NCBI GenBank assembly: GCA_018242005.1
Contig: JAFECU010000261.1
Span: 1-40,386 of the forward strand
Direction of reading: 5' to 3'
Source of the DNA: Pseudomonadota bacterium
GTDB taxonomy: Bacteria; Pseudomonadota; Gammaproteobacteria; Burkholderiales; Burkholderiaceae_C
Length of the DNA stretch: 40,386 nucleotides
This document shows, piece by piece, positions 1-9,267 of this stretch. A model generated the notes under the pieces. It saw nothing but the letters and a program-made list of their open reading frames with translations. It did not search any database and had not been told where the DNA came from. Positions within the stretch are counted from its first letter, which is position 1; each line of letters begins with the position of its first letter. The position numbers and the translations under genes are program-made.

Positions 1-2
1 TC

Positions 3-800
3 AAGCGCGGCGCGGCCCTGGCGACGCTGGCGAGCGACCCCACCGCGCGCATGAACTACACCCAGGCGGCAAACGCGCGCGACTTCGCGCAAGGCGAACT
101 GGCGCGCGTGCAGGAACTCTATGCGCTGCAGCTGGCGACCCAGTCGCAGGTCGATGGCGCGCGGCGGGCCCTGCATGATGCCGAGGCCAACCTGGCGGCT
201 CAACGCGGGCTGGGCGGCGACTTGGGCAGTGCCACCGTGCTGGCGCCGTTCGACGGCGTGGTGGTGGCGCTTGCCGTGGCCGAGGGCGACCGTGTGCAGC
301 CCGGCGCCAGCCTCATGCAGCTGGGCAAGCTCGATGTGCTGCGCGTGCAGCTGGGCCTGGAGCCCGACGACAGCCGCCTGGTGCGGCCCGGCATGGCCGT
401 CATGCTCGCGCCGGTGGACGACCCGGGCCAGGCGGTGCCGGCCAGCATCGCACAGATACAGGGGTTGATCGACCCCAAGACACGCCTCGTGAGCGCGCTG
501 GTGACGCTGCCCGCGCGCGCTGGCAACCCGCTGGTGCCGGGCATGCGAGTGCGCGCCAGCGTGCAGATCGGTAAGCGCGAGGCCTGGGCCATGCCGCGCA
601 ACGCCGTGCTCAGCGACGAGCAGGGCGACTACGTGTTTCAGGTCGCCGATGGCCGGGCGCGCCGCGTGCCCGTCAGGCGCGAGCTGGAAAGCGGTGAGTT
701 GGTCGGCGTCAGCGGCGCGCTCGATGCGCAGCTGCCCCTGGTCGTGCTCGGCAACTACGAGCTGCAGGACGGCATGCGCGTGCGGGAGGGCGCGCAATGA
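3..800 (+). CDS. RND efflux membrane-fusion (periplasmic adaptor) protein, 5' truncated
   Basis: The reading frame is open from base 3, so the true start lies upstream of the window; the first internal ATG is at 51. About 265 residues remain. They show the second half of a coiled-coil hairpin (alanine-, glutamine- and arginine-rich, roughly the first 60 residues), then a lipoyl/barrel-sandwich half (LAPFDGVVVALAVAEGDRV) and a beta-barrel with the family phrase LVPGMRVRASVQI. This is the HlyD/AcrA adaptor architecture, which links an inner-membrane RND pump to an outer-membrane channel. The stop overlaps the start of the RND pump gene by four bases (ATGA), which indicates translational coupling. 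No outer-membrane factor is seen inside the window. The substrate cannot be deduced. Confidence 0.9.
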   Translation, partial: KRGAALATLASDPTARMNYTQAANARDFAQGELARVQELYALQLATQSQVDGARRALHDAEANLAAQRGLGGDLGSATVLAPFDGVVVALAVAEGDRVQPGASLMQLGKLDVLRVQLGLEPDDSRLVRPGMAVMLAPVDDPGQAVPASIAQIQGLIDPKTRLVSALVTLPARAGNPLVPGMRVRASVQIGKREAWAMPRNAVLSDEQGDYVFQVADGRARRVPVRRELESGELVGVSGALDAQLPLVVLGNYELQDGMRVREGAQ

Positions 801-3800
801 ACTTCGGCCAGTGGACGCAGGCGCATCGGCGCTCGATATTGTTTCTGTTCCTGATGCTGGCCTTGGGCGGCATGCTGGCGGCCCTGCAGCTGCCGGTGTC
901 GCTCTTTCCGCGGGTGGATTTCCCGCGCGTGCTGGTCTCGCTGGAGGCCGGCGACCAACCGGCGCGTCAGATGGAGATGCAGGTGACGCGGCCGGTCGAG
1001 GAGGCCGTGCGCGGCGTGCCCGGCGTGCGCGGCCTGCGCTCGACCACCAGCCGAGGCTCGGCCGAGGTGTCGGTCAACTTCGACTGGGGTACGGACATGG
1101 CCAACGCCGCGCTGCAGGTCAACGCCGCCATCGTGCAGATCCTGCCCCAGCTGCCCGCGGGCACGCGCCTTGGCGTCAAGCGCATGGACCCGACCAAGTT
1201 CCCCGTGATCGCCTACAGCCTGACCTCGCCCACGGTGTCGCTGACGGCCCTGCATGACCTGGCCCAGTACCAGCTGCGCCCGCTGCTGTCTGGCGTGGAG
1301 GGTGTGGCCAGGGTGCAGGTGCAGGGCGGCGCGGTGGAGGAATACCGGGTCAGCGTCCATCCGGCGCGGCTTCATGCGCTCGGGCTGACGCTGGAGGATG
1401 TCACCCGGTCGCTGGCGGCGCAAAACGTGCTCGGCGCCGTGGGACGGCTGGAGGACCGCTACAAGCTCTACCTCGTGGTGTCGGATACGCGCCTGCACAG
1501 CCTGGAGCAGATCCGCCAGTCGGTGCTGCGCAGCGAGTCCAACGGTGTGGTGCGTCTGGAGGACGTGGCCACCATTGAGGACGCCACCGCGCCGCAGTGG
1601 ATTCGCGTCACCGCCGACGGGCGCAACGCCGTGCTGCTGTCGATCTATCAGCAACCCGGCGGCAACAGCGTGCGCATCGCCCAGGCCATCAAGCAGCGCC
1701 TGGCGGAGTTTCAGCACCACTTGCCTCAGGGCGTGCAGATCGCCAACTGGTACGACCAGAGCGAGCTGGTGACGCAGTCCGCAGCCAGCGTGCGTGACGC
1801 CATCCTCATTGGCGTGGGCCTGGCGGCCCTGGTGTTGTGGTTCTTCCTGCGCAATCTGAAGATCACCGTCATCGCCATCCTGGTCGTGCCCACGGTGCTC
1901 GCCAGCACCGTGGTGCTGCTGCAGGTGCTGGGCATGAGCTTCAACATCATGACGCTCGGCGGCATGGCGGCGGCCGTGGGGCTGATCATCGACGACGCCA
2001 TCGTCATGATGGAGCACATCGTGCGGCGGCTGCGCGGCGGCTCGGGCGCGGTCGAGCAGCGCGTGATGGGCGCGGCGCTGGAGTTCTTCCGGCCCCTCAT
2101 CGGCTCCAGCGCCTCCACCATCGTCATCTTCCTGCCGCTGGCGTTCCTGACCGGCGTGACGGGGGCGTTCTTCAAGGCCTTGTCGATCACCATGGCCGCT
2201 GGGCTGGTGATCTCGTTCGTCATCGCCTGGCTGGCTGTGCCGATCCTGGCCGACAGGCTCCTGGGGGAAATGGACGCGCAACAGAAGGAGGGCGGACGCC
2301 TGCAGGCCTGGGTGCATGCGCGCTACGAGCGCCTGATGGAGCGGCTGCTGGCCCATTCATGGGCCGCGCTGCTGGTGGCTGCCGGCCTGCTCGCTCTTGG
2401 CGGGCTGGCGTTCCAGAAGGTCGGCTCGGGCTTCATGCCGGCGATGGACGAGGGGGGCTTCGTGCTCGACTACCGCAGCGCGCCTGGCACGGCGCTGTCG
2501 GAGACCGACCGGCTGCTCCGGCAGGTCGAGGCTGTCATCCACGCCACGCCCGAGGTGGACAGCTATTCGCGCCGCACGGGCACGCAACTGGGCGGCGGCG
2601 TGACCGAGGCCAACCAGGGGGACTTCTTCATCCGCCTCAAGGCTGGCCCGCGCCGGCCCGTCGATGAGGTGATGGCCGACATCCGCGCCCGCGTCGAGCA
2701 GGCCGTGCCCGGCCTGTCGATCGAGATGGCGCAGCTGATGGAAGACCTGATTGGCGACCTGACGGCGGTGCCGCAGCCCATCGAGGTGAAGATCTACGCC
2801 GACCGGCCGCGGCAGCTGCCCGAGCTGGCACGCAAGGTGGCGGCGCGGCTGGGCCAGGTGCGCGGCGTGGTCGAGATCAGGAACGGCATCAACCCCGCCG
2901 GGGACGCACTGCAGATTCACGTGGACCGGGTCAAGGCGGCGCTGGAGGGCATGGACCCGGATGCCGTCACGCGTGCGCTTGCCGGCTATCTGGGCGGCAC
3001 GGTGGCCACGCAGATCGGCACCGACACCAAGATGATCGGCGTGCGCGTGTGGGTGCCGCGCGGCGTGCGCCAGACCGAGCCCGACCTGGCGGCGCTGCAG
3101 CTGCGCGCGCCCGATGGCCACCTCTTCCCGCTCAAGCGCGTGGCGAGCTTCGAGCGCGTCACCGGCGAGCCCGAGATCAGCCGCGAAAACCTGCAGCAGA
3201 TGATCGCCGTCACCGCGCGCATCGAGGGCCGCGACATGGGCAGCACGGTGCGCGATGTGAAGGCCGCGCTGAACGACGCCGCGCTGTTGCCCAAGGGCGC
3301 CTACTACGAACTGGGCGGCCTGTACCAGCAGCAACAGATCGCCTTCCACGGGTTGATGCTGGTGTTTGCGGCCGCCACTGCCCTGGTGTTCTTTCTGCTC
3401 CTGTTCATGTACGAGAGCTTTCGCCTGGCCCTCGCCATTCTGGCCACCGCGCTGCTGGCGGTGTCGGCGGTGTTCGTCGGGCTGTGGCTCACAGGCATAG
3501 AGCTCAACATCACCGCCATGATGGGCATGACCATGATCATCGGCATCGTCACCGAGGTGGCCATCTTCTATTTCTCGGAGCAGCAGGAACTGGCGCGCAG
3601 CCAGCCCTGGCGCACGGCGCTGATCCAGGCCGGTGTCAACCGCATGCGGCCCATCGCCATGACCACCGTGGCCGCCATACTCACGCTGCTGCCATTGGCC
3701 TTTGCGCTCGGCCAGGGCTCGCAGATGCAGCAGCCGCTGGCGGTGGCCATCGTCTCCGGCCTGGTCGTGCAGCTGCCGCTGGTGCTGCTGGTGATGCCGG

Positions 3801-3865
3801 TGTTGTTCAATCTCATGCATGGTGCGCAAGACAAAGCACCCGCACAAGACGACGCGAGACCCTGA
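797..3865 (+). CDS. RND efflux transporter, inner-membrane permease
   Basis: 1022 residues, the usual length for AcrB/MdtB/CusA-type RND pumps. These export drugs, metals or organic compounds from the periplasm or inner membrane using the proton gradient. The first transmembrane helix is near residues 13-32, followed by a periplasmic porter domain, and the helices resume near 333. The paired acidic residues of the proton relay are D399-D400 in AVGLIIDDAIVMMEHI. A second periplasmic loop and the C-terminal helix bundle follow. It overlaps the adaptor gene by four bases and is followed after one base by a response regulator, so pump and two-component genes look like one operon. Drug-type (HAE) is favoured over heavy-metal type because no methionine-pair metal site is evident; this is inference. 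Confidence 0.93.
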   Translation: MNFGQWTQAHRRSILFLFLMLALGGMLAALQLPVSLFPRVDFPRVLVSLEAGDQPARQMEMQVTRPVEEAVRGVPGVRGLRSTTSRGSAEVSVNFDWGTDMANAALQVNAAIVQILPQLPAGTRLGVKRMDPTKFPVIAYSLTSPTVSLTALHDLAQYQLRPLLSGVEGVARVQVQGGAVEEYRVSVHPARLHALGLTLEDVTRSLAAQNVLGAVGRLEDRYKLYLVVSDTRLHSLEQIRQSVLRSESNGVVRLEDVATIEDATAPQWIRVTADGRNAVLLSIYQQPGGNSVRIAQAIKQRLAEFQHHLPQGVQIANWYDQSELVTQSAASVRDAILIGVGLAALVLWFFLRNLKITVIAILVVPTVLASTVVLLQVLGMSFNIMTLGGMAAAVGLIIDDAIVMMEHIVRRLRGGSGAVEQRVMGAALEFFRPLIGSSASTIVIFLPLAFLTGVTGAFFKALSITMAAGLVISFVIAWLAVPILADRLLGEMDAQQKEGGRLQAWVHARYERLMERLLAHSWAALLVAAGLLALGGLAFQKVGSGFMPAMDEGGFVLDYRSAPGTALSETDRLLRQVEAVIHATPEVDSYSRRTGTQLGGGVTEANQGDFFIRLKAGPRRPVDEVMADIRARVEQAVPGLSIEMAQLMEDLIGDLTAVPQPIEVKIYADRPRQLPELARKVAARLGQVRGVVEIRNGINPAGDALQIHVDRVKAALEGMDPDAVTRALAGYLGGTVATQIGTDTKMIGVRVWVPRGVRQTEPDLAALQLRAPDGHLFPLKRVASFERVTGEPEISRENLQQMIAVTARIEGRDMGSTVRDVKAALNDAALLPKGAYYELGGLYQQQQIAFHGLMLVFAAATALVFFLLLFMYESFRLALAILATALLAVSAVFVGLWLTGIELNITAMMGMTMIIGIVTEVAIFYFSEQQELARSQPWRTALIQAGVNRMRPIAMTTVAAILTLLPLAFALGQGSQMQQPLAVAIVSGLVVQLPLVLLVMPVLFNLMHGAQDKAPAQDDARP

Positions 3866-3866
3866 A

Positions 3867-4532
3867 ATGCGTGTACTGGTAGTGGAAGATGACACCATGC
3901 TTGGCGCCGCCCTGCAAGGCGCCCTGCAGGATGCGGCCTACGCCGCCGACTGGGTGCGCAGCGGTGCGCAGGCGCTGGCGGCGCTCGCTGGCCAGCACTA
4001 CGATCTGGTGCTGCTGGACCTGGGCCTGCCCGGCATGGACGGCATGCAGGTGTTGGCGCGCCTGCGCGGCGCAGGCAACGCCGTGCCCCTGCTGATCCTC
4101 ACGGCGCGCGACGCGCTGGATGAGCGCCTGCGCGGGCTTGACGGCGGGGCCGACGATTACCTGACCAAGCCCTTCGAGATGGTCGAGCTGCTGGCGCGCA
4201 TGCGTGCCGTGCTGCGGCGCAAGGGCGGCAGCGGCACGCCGGTCCTGGGCAACGGGCGCCTGAGCCTGGACCCGGCCACACATCTGGCCACCATGGCCGG
4301 TGGCGAACCCGTGCCGCTGACGCAGCGCGAGTTCGCCCTGCTGCATGCGCTGCTGCTGCGCCCCGGCATCATCCTCTCGCGCGGCGAGCTCGAAGACCGC
4401 ATCTATGGCTGGGGCCAGGAGGTGGAGAGCAACGCCGTGGAATTTTTGATCCATGCGCTGCGGCGCAAGCTCGGCAGCGATGCCATACAGAACGTGCGAG
4501 GTGTGGGATGGAAGGTGGCGCAGGCCCAGTGA
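3867..4532 (+). CDS. OmpR/PhoB-family response regulator
   Basis: 221 residues. The receiver domain has the acidic pair E8-D9/D10, the phospho-acceptor D51 in LVLLDLGLPGMDG, the conserved threonine in LILTARD and lysine in YLTKPFE. The C-terminal winged helix (PLTQREFALLHALL, then VESNAVEFLIHALRRKLG and VRGVGWKV) binds DNA. I chose ATG 3867, directly after the RND stop, because the upstream in-frame extension lies inside the pump gene and does not look like a receiver domain. It resembles QseB/PmrA/TctD-type regulators. Its position behind the efflux genes suggests that it controls them, but no operator was identified. Confidence 0.93.
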   Translation: MRVLVVEDDTMLGAALQGALQDAAYAADWVRSGAQALAALAGQHYDLVLLDLGLPGMDGMQVLARLRGAGNAVPLLILTARDALDERLRGLDGGADDYLTKPFEMVELLARMRAVLRRKGGSGTPVLGNGRLSLDPATHLATMAGGEPVPLTQREFALLHALLLRPGIILSRGELEDRIYGWGQEVESNAVEFLIHALRRKLGSDAIQNVRGVGWKVAQAQ

Positions 4533-5872
4533 AATCCGTGCGTCGCCAGCTGTCCTGGGCGCTGGCGCTGGCCATTGTTGCCGTGGCCCTCATGGGCAGC
4601 GCGCTGTCCTTCCTGGCGGCCTACGACGAGGCGCGCGAGCTGCAGGACGATGTGCTGCGCCAGATTGCCCAGCTGGTCGATGCCCGGCAGCTGCGGGCGC
4701 AGCCCCAACCTTTGGACGGGCATTTTCTAGACCGCGACGAGGCCGCCCGTGTCGTCGTGCAGTCCCTGGGTGCGCCCAACCCGGAGGGTCTGCATGTGGA
4801 CGCGGGCGGCGCCCTGCCGCTGCCCACCACGCTGGGCGACGGTCTGCACACCTTGGAGCTGAACGGCGAATCGTTTCGCGTGCTCGTCCACCGCACCGCA
4901 GGCGGCGAGCGCTTCGCCGTGGCTCAGGAGAGTGACCTGCGCGACGAGATGGCGCGCGCCAGCGCTTGGCGCACCGTTCTTCCCTTTGCGCTCTTGATGC
5001 CCGTGTTGCTCCTGGTGGTGGCTGATCTGGTGCGCAAACTGTTTCGCCCCATTGCCCGGCTGGCGCAGGAGGTGGACCAGCGCAGCGAGGCCCAGCTGCA
5101 TCCCGTCTCCGAGGATGGAGTACCCGGCGAGGTACGCCCCTTCGTGCATGCCATCAACCGGCTTCTCGCGCGTGTTCAGCACTCCATGGCCGAGCAGCAG
5201 CGCTTCATTGCCAATGCCGCGCATGAGTTGCGCACGCCGCTGGCGGCCCTGTCGCTGCAGGCCCAGCGCCTGGAGCAGACCGCGCTGCCCCCTGCCGCCG
5301 CCGAGCGCCTGGCCGAGCTGCGTACCGGCATGGAGCGCAGCCGTCACCTTCTAGACCAGCTGCTGGGCCTGGCGCGCGCGCAGGCCGCAGGCAGCGCGCC
5401 CGATGCGCCGCAGTCCATGCAGGCCCTGTTTCGCGAGGTCATCCAGGACCTGCTGCCCCTGGCCGAGGCCAAGGGCATAGACCTGGGCGTGCAGGGCATG
5501 GAGGGCACGCAGGACGCTCAGGTGCAGGCCGCACGCGCCGACTTGAGCATGCTGCTAAAGAACCTGGTGGACAACGCCATCCGCTACACACCGGCGGGTG
5601 GGCGCGTCGATTTGTCCTGGTCGGAGCAGGGCGGCGAGTTGCTGCTTCAGGTGCGCGACAACGGCCCCGGCATTTCCCAGGAGCAGCGCGCTCAGGTGTT
5701 CGCGCCGTTCTACCGCCTGCCCGGAAGCGGCGAGGGCGGCTCGGGCCTGGGGCTGGCCATCGTCCAGGCGCTGGCCGAGCGCATGGGCGCGCGCGTGGTC
5801 CTGGACTGGAGCAACCCGCAGCAGCGGCGCGGCCTGTGCGCCAGCGTGCTGCTGCCCCGGGCGGTCGCTTGA
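4508..5872 (+). CDS. Sensor histidine kinase (QseC/PmrB-like)
   Basis: 454 residues from ATG 4508, which is preceded by a GAGG element. An alternative GTG at 4529 overlaps the regulator stop (GTGA) and would give 447 residues. There is a transmembrane helix near residues 17-38, a short periplasmic domain and a second helix near 157-174. A HAMP-like linker (RPIARLAQEVDQRSE) follows, then the HisKA box with phospho-acceptor H239 in HELRTPLAAL. The HATPase_c domain shows the N box (LKNLVDNAIRYTP), G1 box (VRDNGPGI) and G2 box (GSGLGLAIVQAL). It is the cognate kinase of the preceding regulator and overlaps it by 25 bases. The input signal is unknown. Confidence 0.92.
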   Translation: MEGGAGPVKSVRRQLSWALALAIVAVALMGSALSFLAAYDEARELQDDVLRQIAQLVDARQLRAQPQPLDGHFLDRDEAARVVVQSLGAPNPEGLHVDAGGALPLPTTLGDGLHTLELNGESFRVLVHRTAGGERFAVAQESDLRDEMARASAWRTVLPFALLMPVLLLVVADLVRKLFRPIARLAQEVDQRSEAQLHPVSEDGVPGEVRPFVHAINRLLARVQHSMAEQQRFIANAAHELRTPLAALSLQAQRLEQTALPPAAAERLAELRTGMERSRHLLDQLLGLARAQAAGSAPDAPQSMQALFREVIQDLLPLAEAKGIDLGVQGMEGTQDAQVQAARADLSMLLKNLVDNAIRYTPAGGRVDLSWSEQGGELLLQVRDNGPGISQEQRAQVFAPFYRLPGSGEGGSGLGLAIVQALAERMGARVVLDWSNPQQRRGLCASVLLPRAVA

Positions 5873-5880
5873 GGCTTTGA

Positions 5881-6888
5881 TCAGCCCAGACCCTCGGGCT
5901 TGATCTCGGCGCGCGCGATCACGGGCTTCCAGCGTGCCTGCTCGGCCTTGATGAAGGCGCCGAATTCCTCACTGGTGTTGCCCACGGCCAGGGCGGTTTC
6001 CTGGGCCATCTTCTCCTTGACCACGGTGCCGCGCGCGGCCTTGATGGCCTCGGCCTCCAGCTTGGCCAGGTGGGGTTTTTGCCATTTGCTCGGCGCCAAC
6101 AGTCCATACCACTGCGTCATCTCGAAGCCCTTGTAACCGGACTCGGCTACCGTGGGCACGTCGGGCATCTGTGCCAGGCGCTGGGCGGTGCCGGTGGCAA
6201 TGCAGCGCAGTTTGCCCGCCTTGATGAAGGGCAGCAGCGCGGGCGCGCCCACGGCGGCGGCCTGCAGGCGGCCAGCCATCAGGTCGGTCAGCATGGGGCC
6301 GGTGCCGCGGTACGGCACATGCAGCATGAAGGTGTCGCTGACCATCTTCAGGTATTCGAACGCCAGGTGGCCGGCGCTGCCGTTGCCGGCCGAGCCGTAG
6401 TTGAGCTGGCCAGGCTTGGATTTCACGTAGGCGACGAATTCCTTGAGGTTCTTCACCGGCAGGTCCGGGTGCACCACGTACAGGCTGGGCACCTTGGACA
6501 GCAGCGTGATGGGCGCGAAGTCGCGGTTTACGTCGTAGGACAGCTTGGGGAAGATGAAGGGGTTGACGGCCAGCGTGCCGATGTGGCCCAGGATCAGCGT
6601 GTGCTCGTCGGTACTCGCCGCTACTTCCTGCATGGCGATGTTGCCGGCCGCGCCGGGTTTGTTGTCCACGAAGACGTTCTGGCCTATGGTCTTGGACATC
6701 TCGGCCGCCACGGCGCGGGCCACGATCTCCGAGCTGCCTCCGGGCGCAAACGGCACCACCAGGCGCAGCGGCTTGCTCGGCCAGGCGGCCTGAGCGCGCG
6801 CCTGGGGCAGCCACAGTGCGGTGGCGGCAGCGGCGCCGCCCGCGAGCAGCTGGCGACGGTTGAGGAAGCTCATGGAAGATGGGTGCAT
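5881..6888 (-). CDS. Bug-family (TctC-like) periplasmic solute receptor
   Basis: 335 residues starting at ATG 6888, with a GGAG ribosome-binding site seven bases upstream. The N-terminus NRRQLLAGGAAAATALWLPQ is a signal sequence with paired arginines, ending at ARAQ/AAWP, so export by the Tat or Sec route is expected. Family marks are LRLVVPFAPGGSSEIVARAVA, FVDNKPGAAGNIA and LNYGSAGNGSAGHLAFE. Bug receptors bind carboxylates and similar small anions, either for tripartite TctABC transport or as co-sensors for two-component systems. It is convergent with the preceding kinase (8-base gap) and divergent from the TctD-like regulator at 7233. No TctA or TctB partner is present, so the transport role is open. 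Confidence 0.92.
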   Translation of the reverse strand: MHPSSMSFLNRRQLLAGGAAAATALWLPQARAQAAWPSKPLRLVVPFAPGGSSEIVARAVAAEMSKTIGQNVFVDNKPGAAGNIAMQEVAASTDEHTLILGHIGTLAVNPFIFPKLSYDVNRDFAPITLLSKVPSLYVVHPDLPVKNLKEFVAYVKSKPGQLNYGSAGNGSAGHLAFEYLKMVSDTFMLHVPYRGTGPMLTDLMAGRLQAAAVGAPALLPFIKAGKLRCIATGTAQRLAQMPDVPTVAESGYKGFEMTQWYGLLAPSKWQKPHLAKLEAEAIKAARGTVVKEKMAQETALAVGNTSEEFGAFIKAEQARWKPVIARAEIKPEGLG

Positions 6889-6977
6889 AGGTGTCTCCGG
6901 TGGATGTATGGATGAAATAACCCAAAAATACAGGTAAGGCCGTGATGTTGCACCTGCCTGTCTATCAATTGCCTTTC

Positions 6978-7184
6978 AACCTAAAAACAGCCGTTGGACG
7001 CGCCCCGCCTGTGCCGTGATCGGTGTGCCAGGCAAGGAGGAGCAACGCCGCATGACGCGCCGAGCGCGGTGCTGGCGGGTGCGTAGCGTGCTCACCCATC
7101 AGGTGAGGGCAAACGAGGCGGTCAGACTCAGTATCCATGCGGCGTGCCAGAAGATGGCAAGCGGTCACCTGCTGTTTTTAGGTT
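6978..7184. repeat. Inverted repeat flanking the divergent Bug receptor/TctD promoter region
   Basis: The 344-base stretch between the divergent genes holds no convincing gene. It contains a perfect 14-bp inverted repeat: AACCTAAAAACAGC at 6978-6991 and its complement GCTGTTTTTAGGTT at 7171-7184. Similarity extends a few bases outward (TTCAACC against TTGAACC). Between the arms is a small perfect hairpin, CTCACC-CATCA-GGTGAG, at 7091-7107. The arms may be paired operator sites for the adjacent TctD-like regulator, or the ends of a roughly 210-bp miniature element. The sequence alone does not decide. Confidence 0.6.
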
Positions 7185-7232
7185 CAAGCCATCTTTCGGC
7201 CTGACGCGGCATGGCCGCAGATAATCCGCGCC

Positions 7233-7913
7233 ATGCGCATTCTGTTGGCGGAAGACGAAAGACCCCTGGGTGAGTGGCTGGCCAAGGCGCTCGAACAGGG
7301 CGGCTGCCATGTGGATTGGTACGACGACGGTCGCCTGGCGGAGCGCGCGCTGGACGAACGCAATTACGACGCCCTGGTGCTCGACCTGGGCCTGCCCGGG
7401 CGTGACGGCGCCAGCATCTTGCGGCGGCTGCGCGCACGCGACAGGCGCATCCCCGTGCTGGTGCTCACGGCGCGCGACACCCTCGGCGACAGGGTGCGCA
7501 GCCTCAACGAGGGCGCGGACGACTTCCTGGCCAAGCCCTTTGAACTCGCTGAGCTGGAGGCCCGGCTTACGGCTCTCGTGCGGCGCGCGCGTGGCAGCGA
7601 ACACCCGCGCCTGGCCTGTGGCCCGCTGCAGTTCGACACGGTGACGCGCCAGTTCATGCTCGGGGCCGAGCCGCTTTCGCTGTCGCCGCGCGAGCATGCG
7701 CTGCTCAAGGCGCTGGTGCAGCGCAGTGGCGAGCCACTGACGCGCCAGCAAGCCATGGACCGGGTGTTCGGTGACGACGAGGACGTGCAAAGCAGCGTCA
7801 TCGATGTCCTGCTGCACCGCCTGCGCAAGCGCCTTGAGGGCAGCGGCGTGCGCATCCACACCTACCGCGGGCTGGGCTATGTCCTGGAACTGGATACGCC
7901 AGGCCAGCACTAG
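7233..7913 (+). CDS. TctD-like response regulator (OmpR family)
   Basis: 226 residues beginning MRILLAEDERPLGEW. The receiver domain has acidic residues E7-D8, phospho-acceptor D51 in LVLDLGLPGRDG, threonine in VLVLTARD and lysine in FLAKPFEL. The OmpR-type DNA-binding wing is seen in PLSLSPREHALLKALV, SSVIDVLLHRLRKRL and TYRGLGYVLEL. Its neighbours (TctE-type kinase, two Bug receptors) match the TctCDE arrangement that regulates tricarboxylate uptake in other proteobacteria. It probably controls the divergent Bug gene across the inverted repeat at 6978/7171; that is inference. Confidence 0.92.
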   Translation: MRILLAEDERPLGEWLAKALEQGGCHVDWYDDGRLAERALDERNYDALVLDLGLPGRDGASILRRLRARDRRIPVLVLTARDTLGDRVRSLNEGADDFLAKPFELAELEARLTALVRRARGSEHPRLACGPLQFDTVTRQFMLGAEPLSLSPREHALLKALVQRSGEPLTRQQAMDRVFGDDEDVQSSVIDVLLHRLRKRLEGSGVRIHTYRGLGYVLELDTPGQH

Positions 7914-9267
7914 CCAGCGCCTGCTGGCGCTGCTGTTGCCGGCCATGACGCTGATGGCGGCGGTGGGCCTGTGGTTCACGCGCGAGGATGCGATCGCCTC
8001 CACCAATGCGGCCTACGACCGCTCGCTGCTCGGCGCCATCAAGTCGCTGGACCTGAATGTGTCCACGGCCTCGGGCGGCCTGTCGGTGGAACTGCCCTAC
8101 CGGCTGTTCGAGTTCTTCCAGCTCACCGCCACGGGTAGCGTGTACTTTCGCGTGGCCACGGCCGACGGGCTGGTGGAGCTGGGCAACCCCGACCTGCCCG
8201 CGCCCCCGGCGGTGCTGCGCCCTAACCAACCGGTGTTTTATGACGCGCGCTACTTCGGCGAGAACGTGCGCGTGGGCGCCTTCATGCGCGCCCTGGACGC
8301 CACGCCCGAGGGCAGCGACAGCCAGTATCTGGTGATACAGGTGGCGGAGAGCACGGCCTCGCGCGAGCAATTCACTGCCGGCTTCGTGCGCCGCGCCGCT
8401 TTGCGAGACTTGCTGCTTCTGGCCGTGCTGCTGGCCGGCGTGGTGGCCCTGCTGGCTCTGGCGCTGCGGCCCATCACGCGGCTGGCGGCGCAGACCCGCG
8501 CGCGCGCACCCAACGACCTGCGGCCCATGGAGACCGCAGGCCTGCCGCGCGACATCGAGCCGCTGGTGGCCGCCGTGAACCAGCATATGGAGCGCACGCG
8601 CCAGCTCATGGACGAGCGCCAGAGCTTCGTGGACGACGCCTCGCACCAACTGCGCACGCCCCTGGCTACGCTGCGCGCCCAGCTCGACTACGCGCTGCGC
8701 GAGCCCGATGGCGCACGCCAGCGACTGGCGCTGCAGGCGCTGTCCGAGGCGCTGTCCGACGCCATCCGCGCCACCAACCAGCTGCTGGCGCTGGCACGCA
8801 GTAACGCCGCCCCGGCGCTGATGGAGCCCTTGGATTTGACGCGGCTGGCGCGCGACGTGGCGCTGGAGCTGCTGCCCCTGGCGCGCAGCGCCGGGGTGGA
8901 CCTGGGCGTGGAGGGGGATGCGGCCGAGGTTTGGGCCAGTGGCGACCGCGAGCTGCTGCACCAGGCCTTGCTCAACATCACGCACAACGCCATCGCCCAT
9001 GGGCGCGCCAAGGGCGTGGTGACGCTGACGGCCAGTGCCGATGCGCAGGGTTGGCAGCTGCGCGTGGTGGACGACGGCCCCGGTCTGCCGCCCGAGCTCG
9101 CTGGCCGCGTCGGCCAGCGCTTCGTCAAGGGCCGCGCAAGCCGCGGCTCGGGCCTGGGCCTGGCCATCGCGCGATCGGTGCTGGAGCGCCATGGCGGGGC
9201 GCTGCGGCTGGAGAGCGCACCGGGCGGGCAGGGCACCAGCGTCACGCTATGGTGGCCACGCGCATGA
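7879..9267 (+). CDS. TctE-like sensor histidine kinase
   Basis: I place the start at ATG 7879, overlapping the regulator by 35 bases and giving 462 residues; the longer upstream frame lies wholly inside the regulator and reads as shadow sequence. Transmembrane helices are near residues 14-34 and 176-197. The periplasmic part (AAYDRSLLGAIKSLDLNVS, FEFFQLTATGSVYFRV) matches the 2CSK_N sensor domain of TctE-type kinases. Phospho-acceptor H256 lies in SHQLRTPLATL. The N box (LLNITHNAIAHG), G1 (VDDGPGLP) and G2 (GSGLGLAIARSV) complete the catalytic domain. Its stop overlaps the next Bug gene (ATGA), so sensor and receptor are probably made together. Confidence 0.9.
   Translation: MSWNWIRQASTSQRLLALLLPAMTLMAAVGLWFTREDAIASTNAAYDRSLLGAIKSLDLNVSTASGGLSVELPYRLFEFFQLTATGSVYFRVATADGLVELGNPDLPAPPAVLRPNQPVFYDARYFGENVRVGAFMRALDATPEGSDSQYLVIQVAESTASREQFTAGFVRRAALRDLLLLAVLLAGVVALLALALRPITRLAAQTRARAPNDLRPMETAGLPRDIEPLVAAVNQHMERTRQLMDERQSFVDDASHQLRTPLATLRAQLDYALREPDGARQRLALQALSEALSDAIRATNQLLALARSNAAPALMEPLDLTRLARDVALELLPLARSAGVDLGVEGDAAEVWASGDRELLHQALLNITHNAIAHGRAKGVVTLTASADAQGWQLRVVDDGPGLPPELAGRVGQRFVKGRASRGSGLGLAIARSVLERHGGALRLESAPGGQGTSVTLWWPRA

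Noticed and set aside
755-3898. Two long minus-strand frames (533 and 513 residues) opposite the RND pump
   Set aside because: Same antisense-shadow composition (rich in His, Gln, Arg), no domains, and the plus-strand pump is unambiguous.
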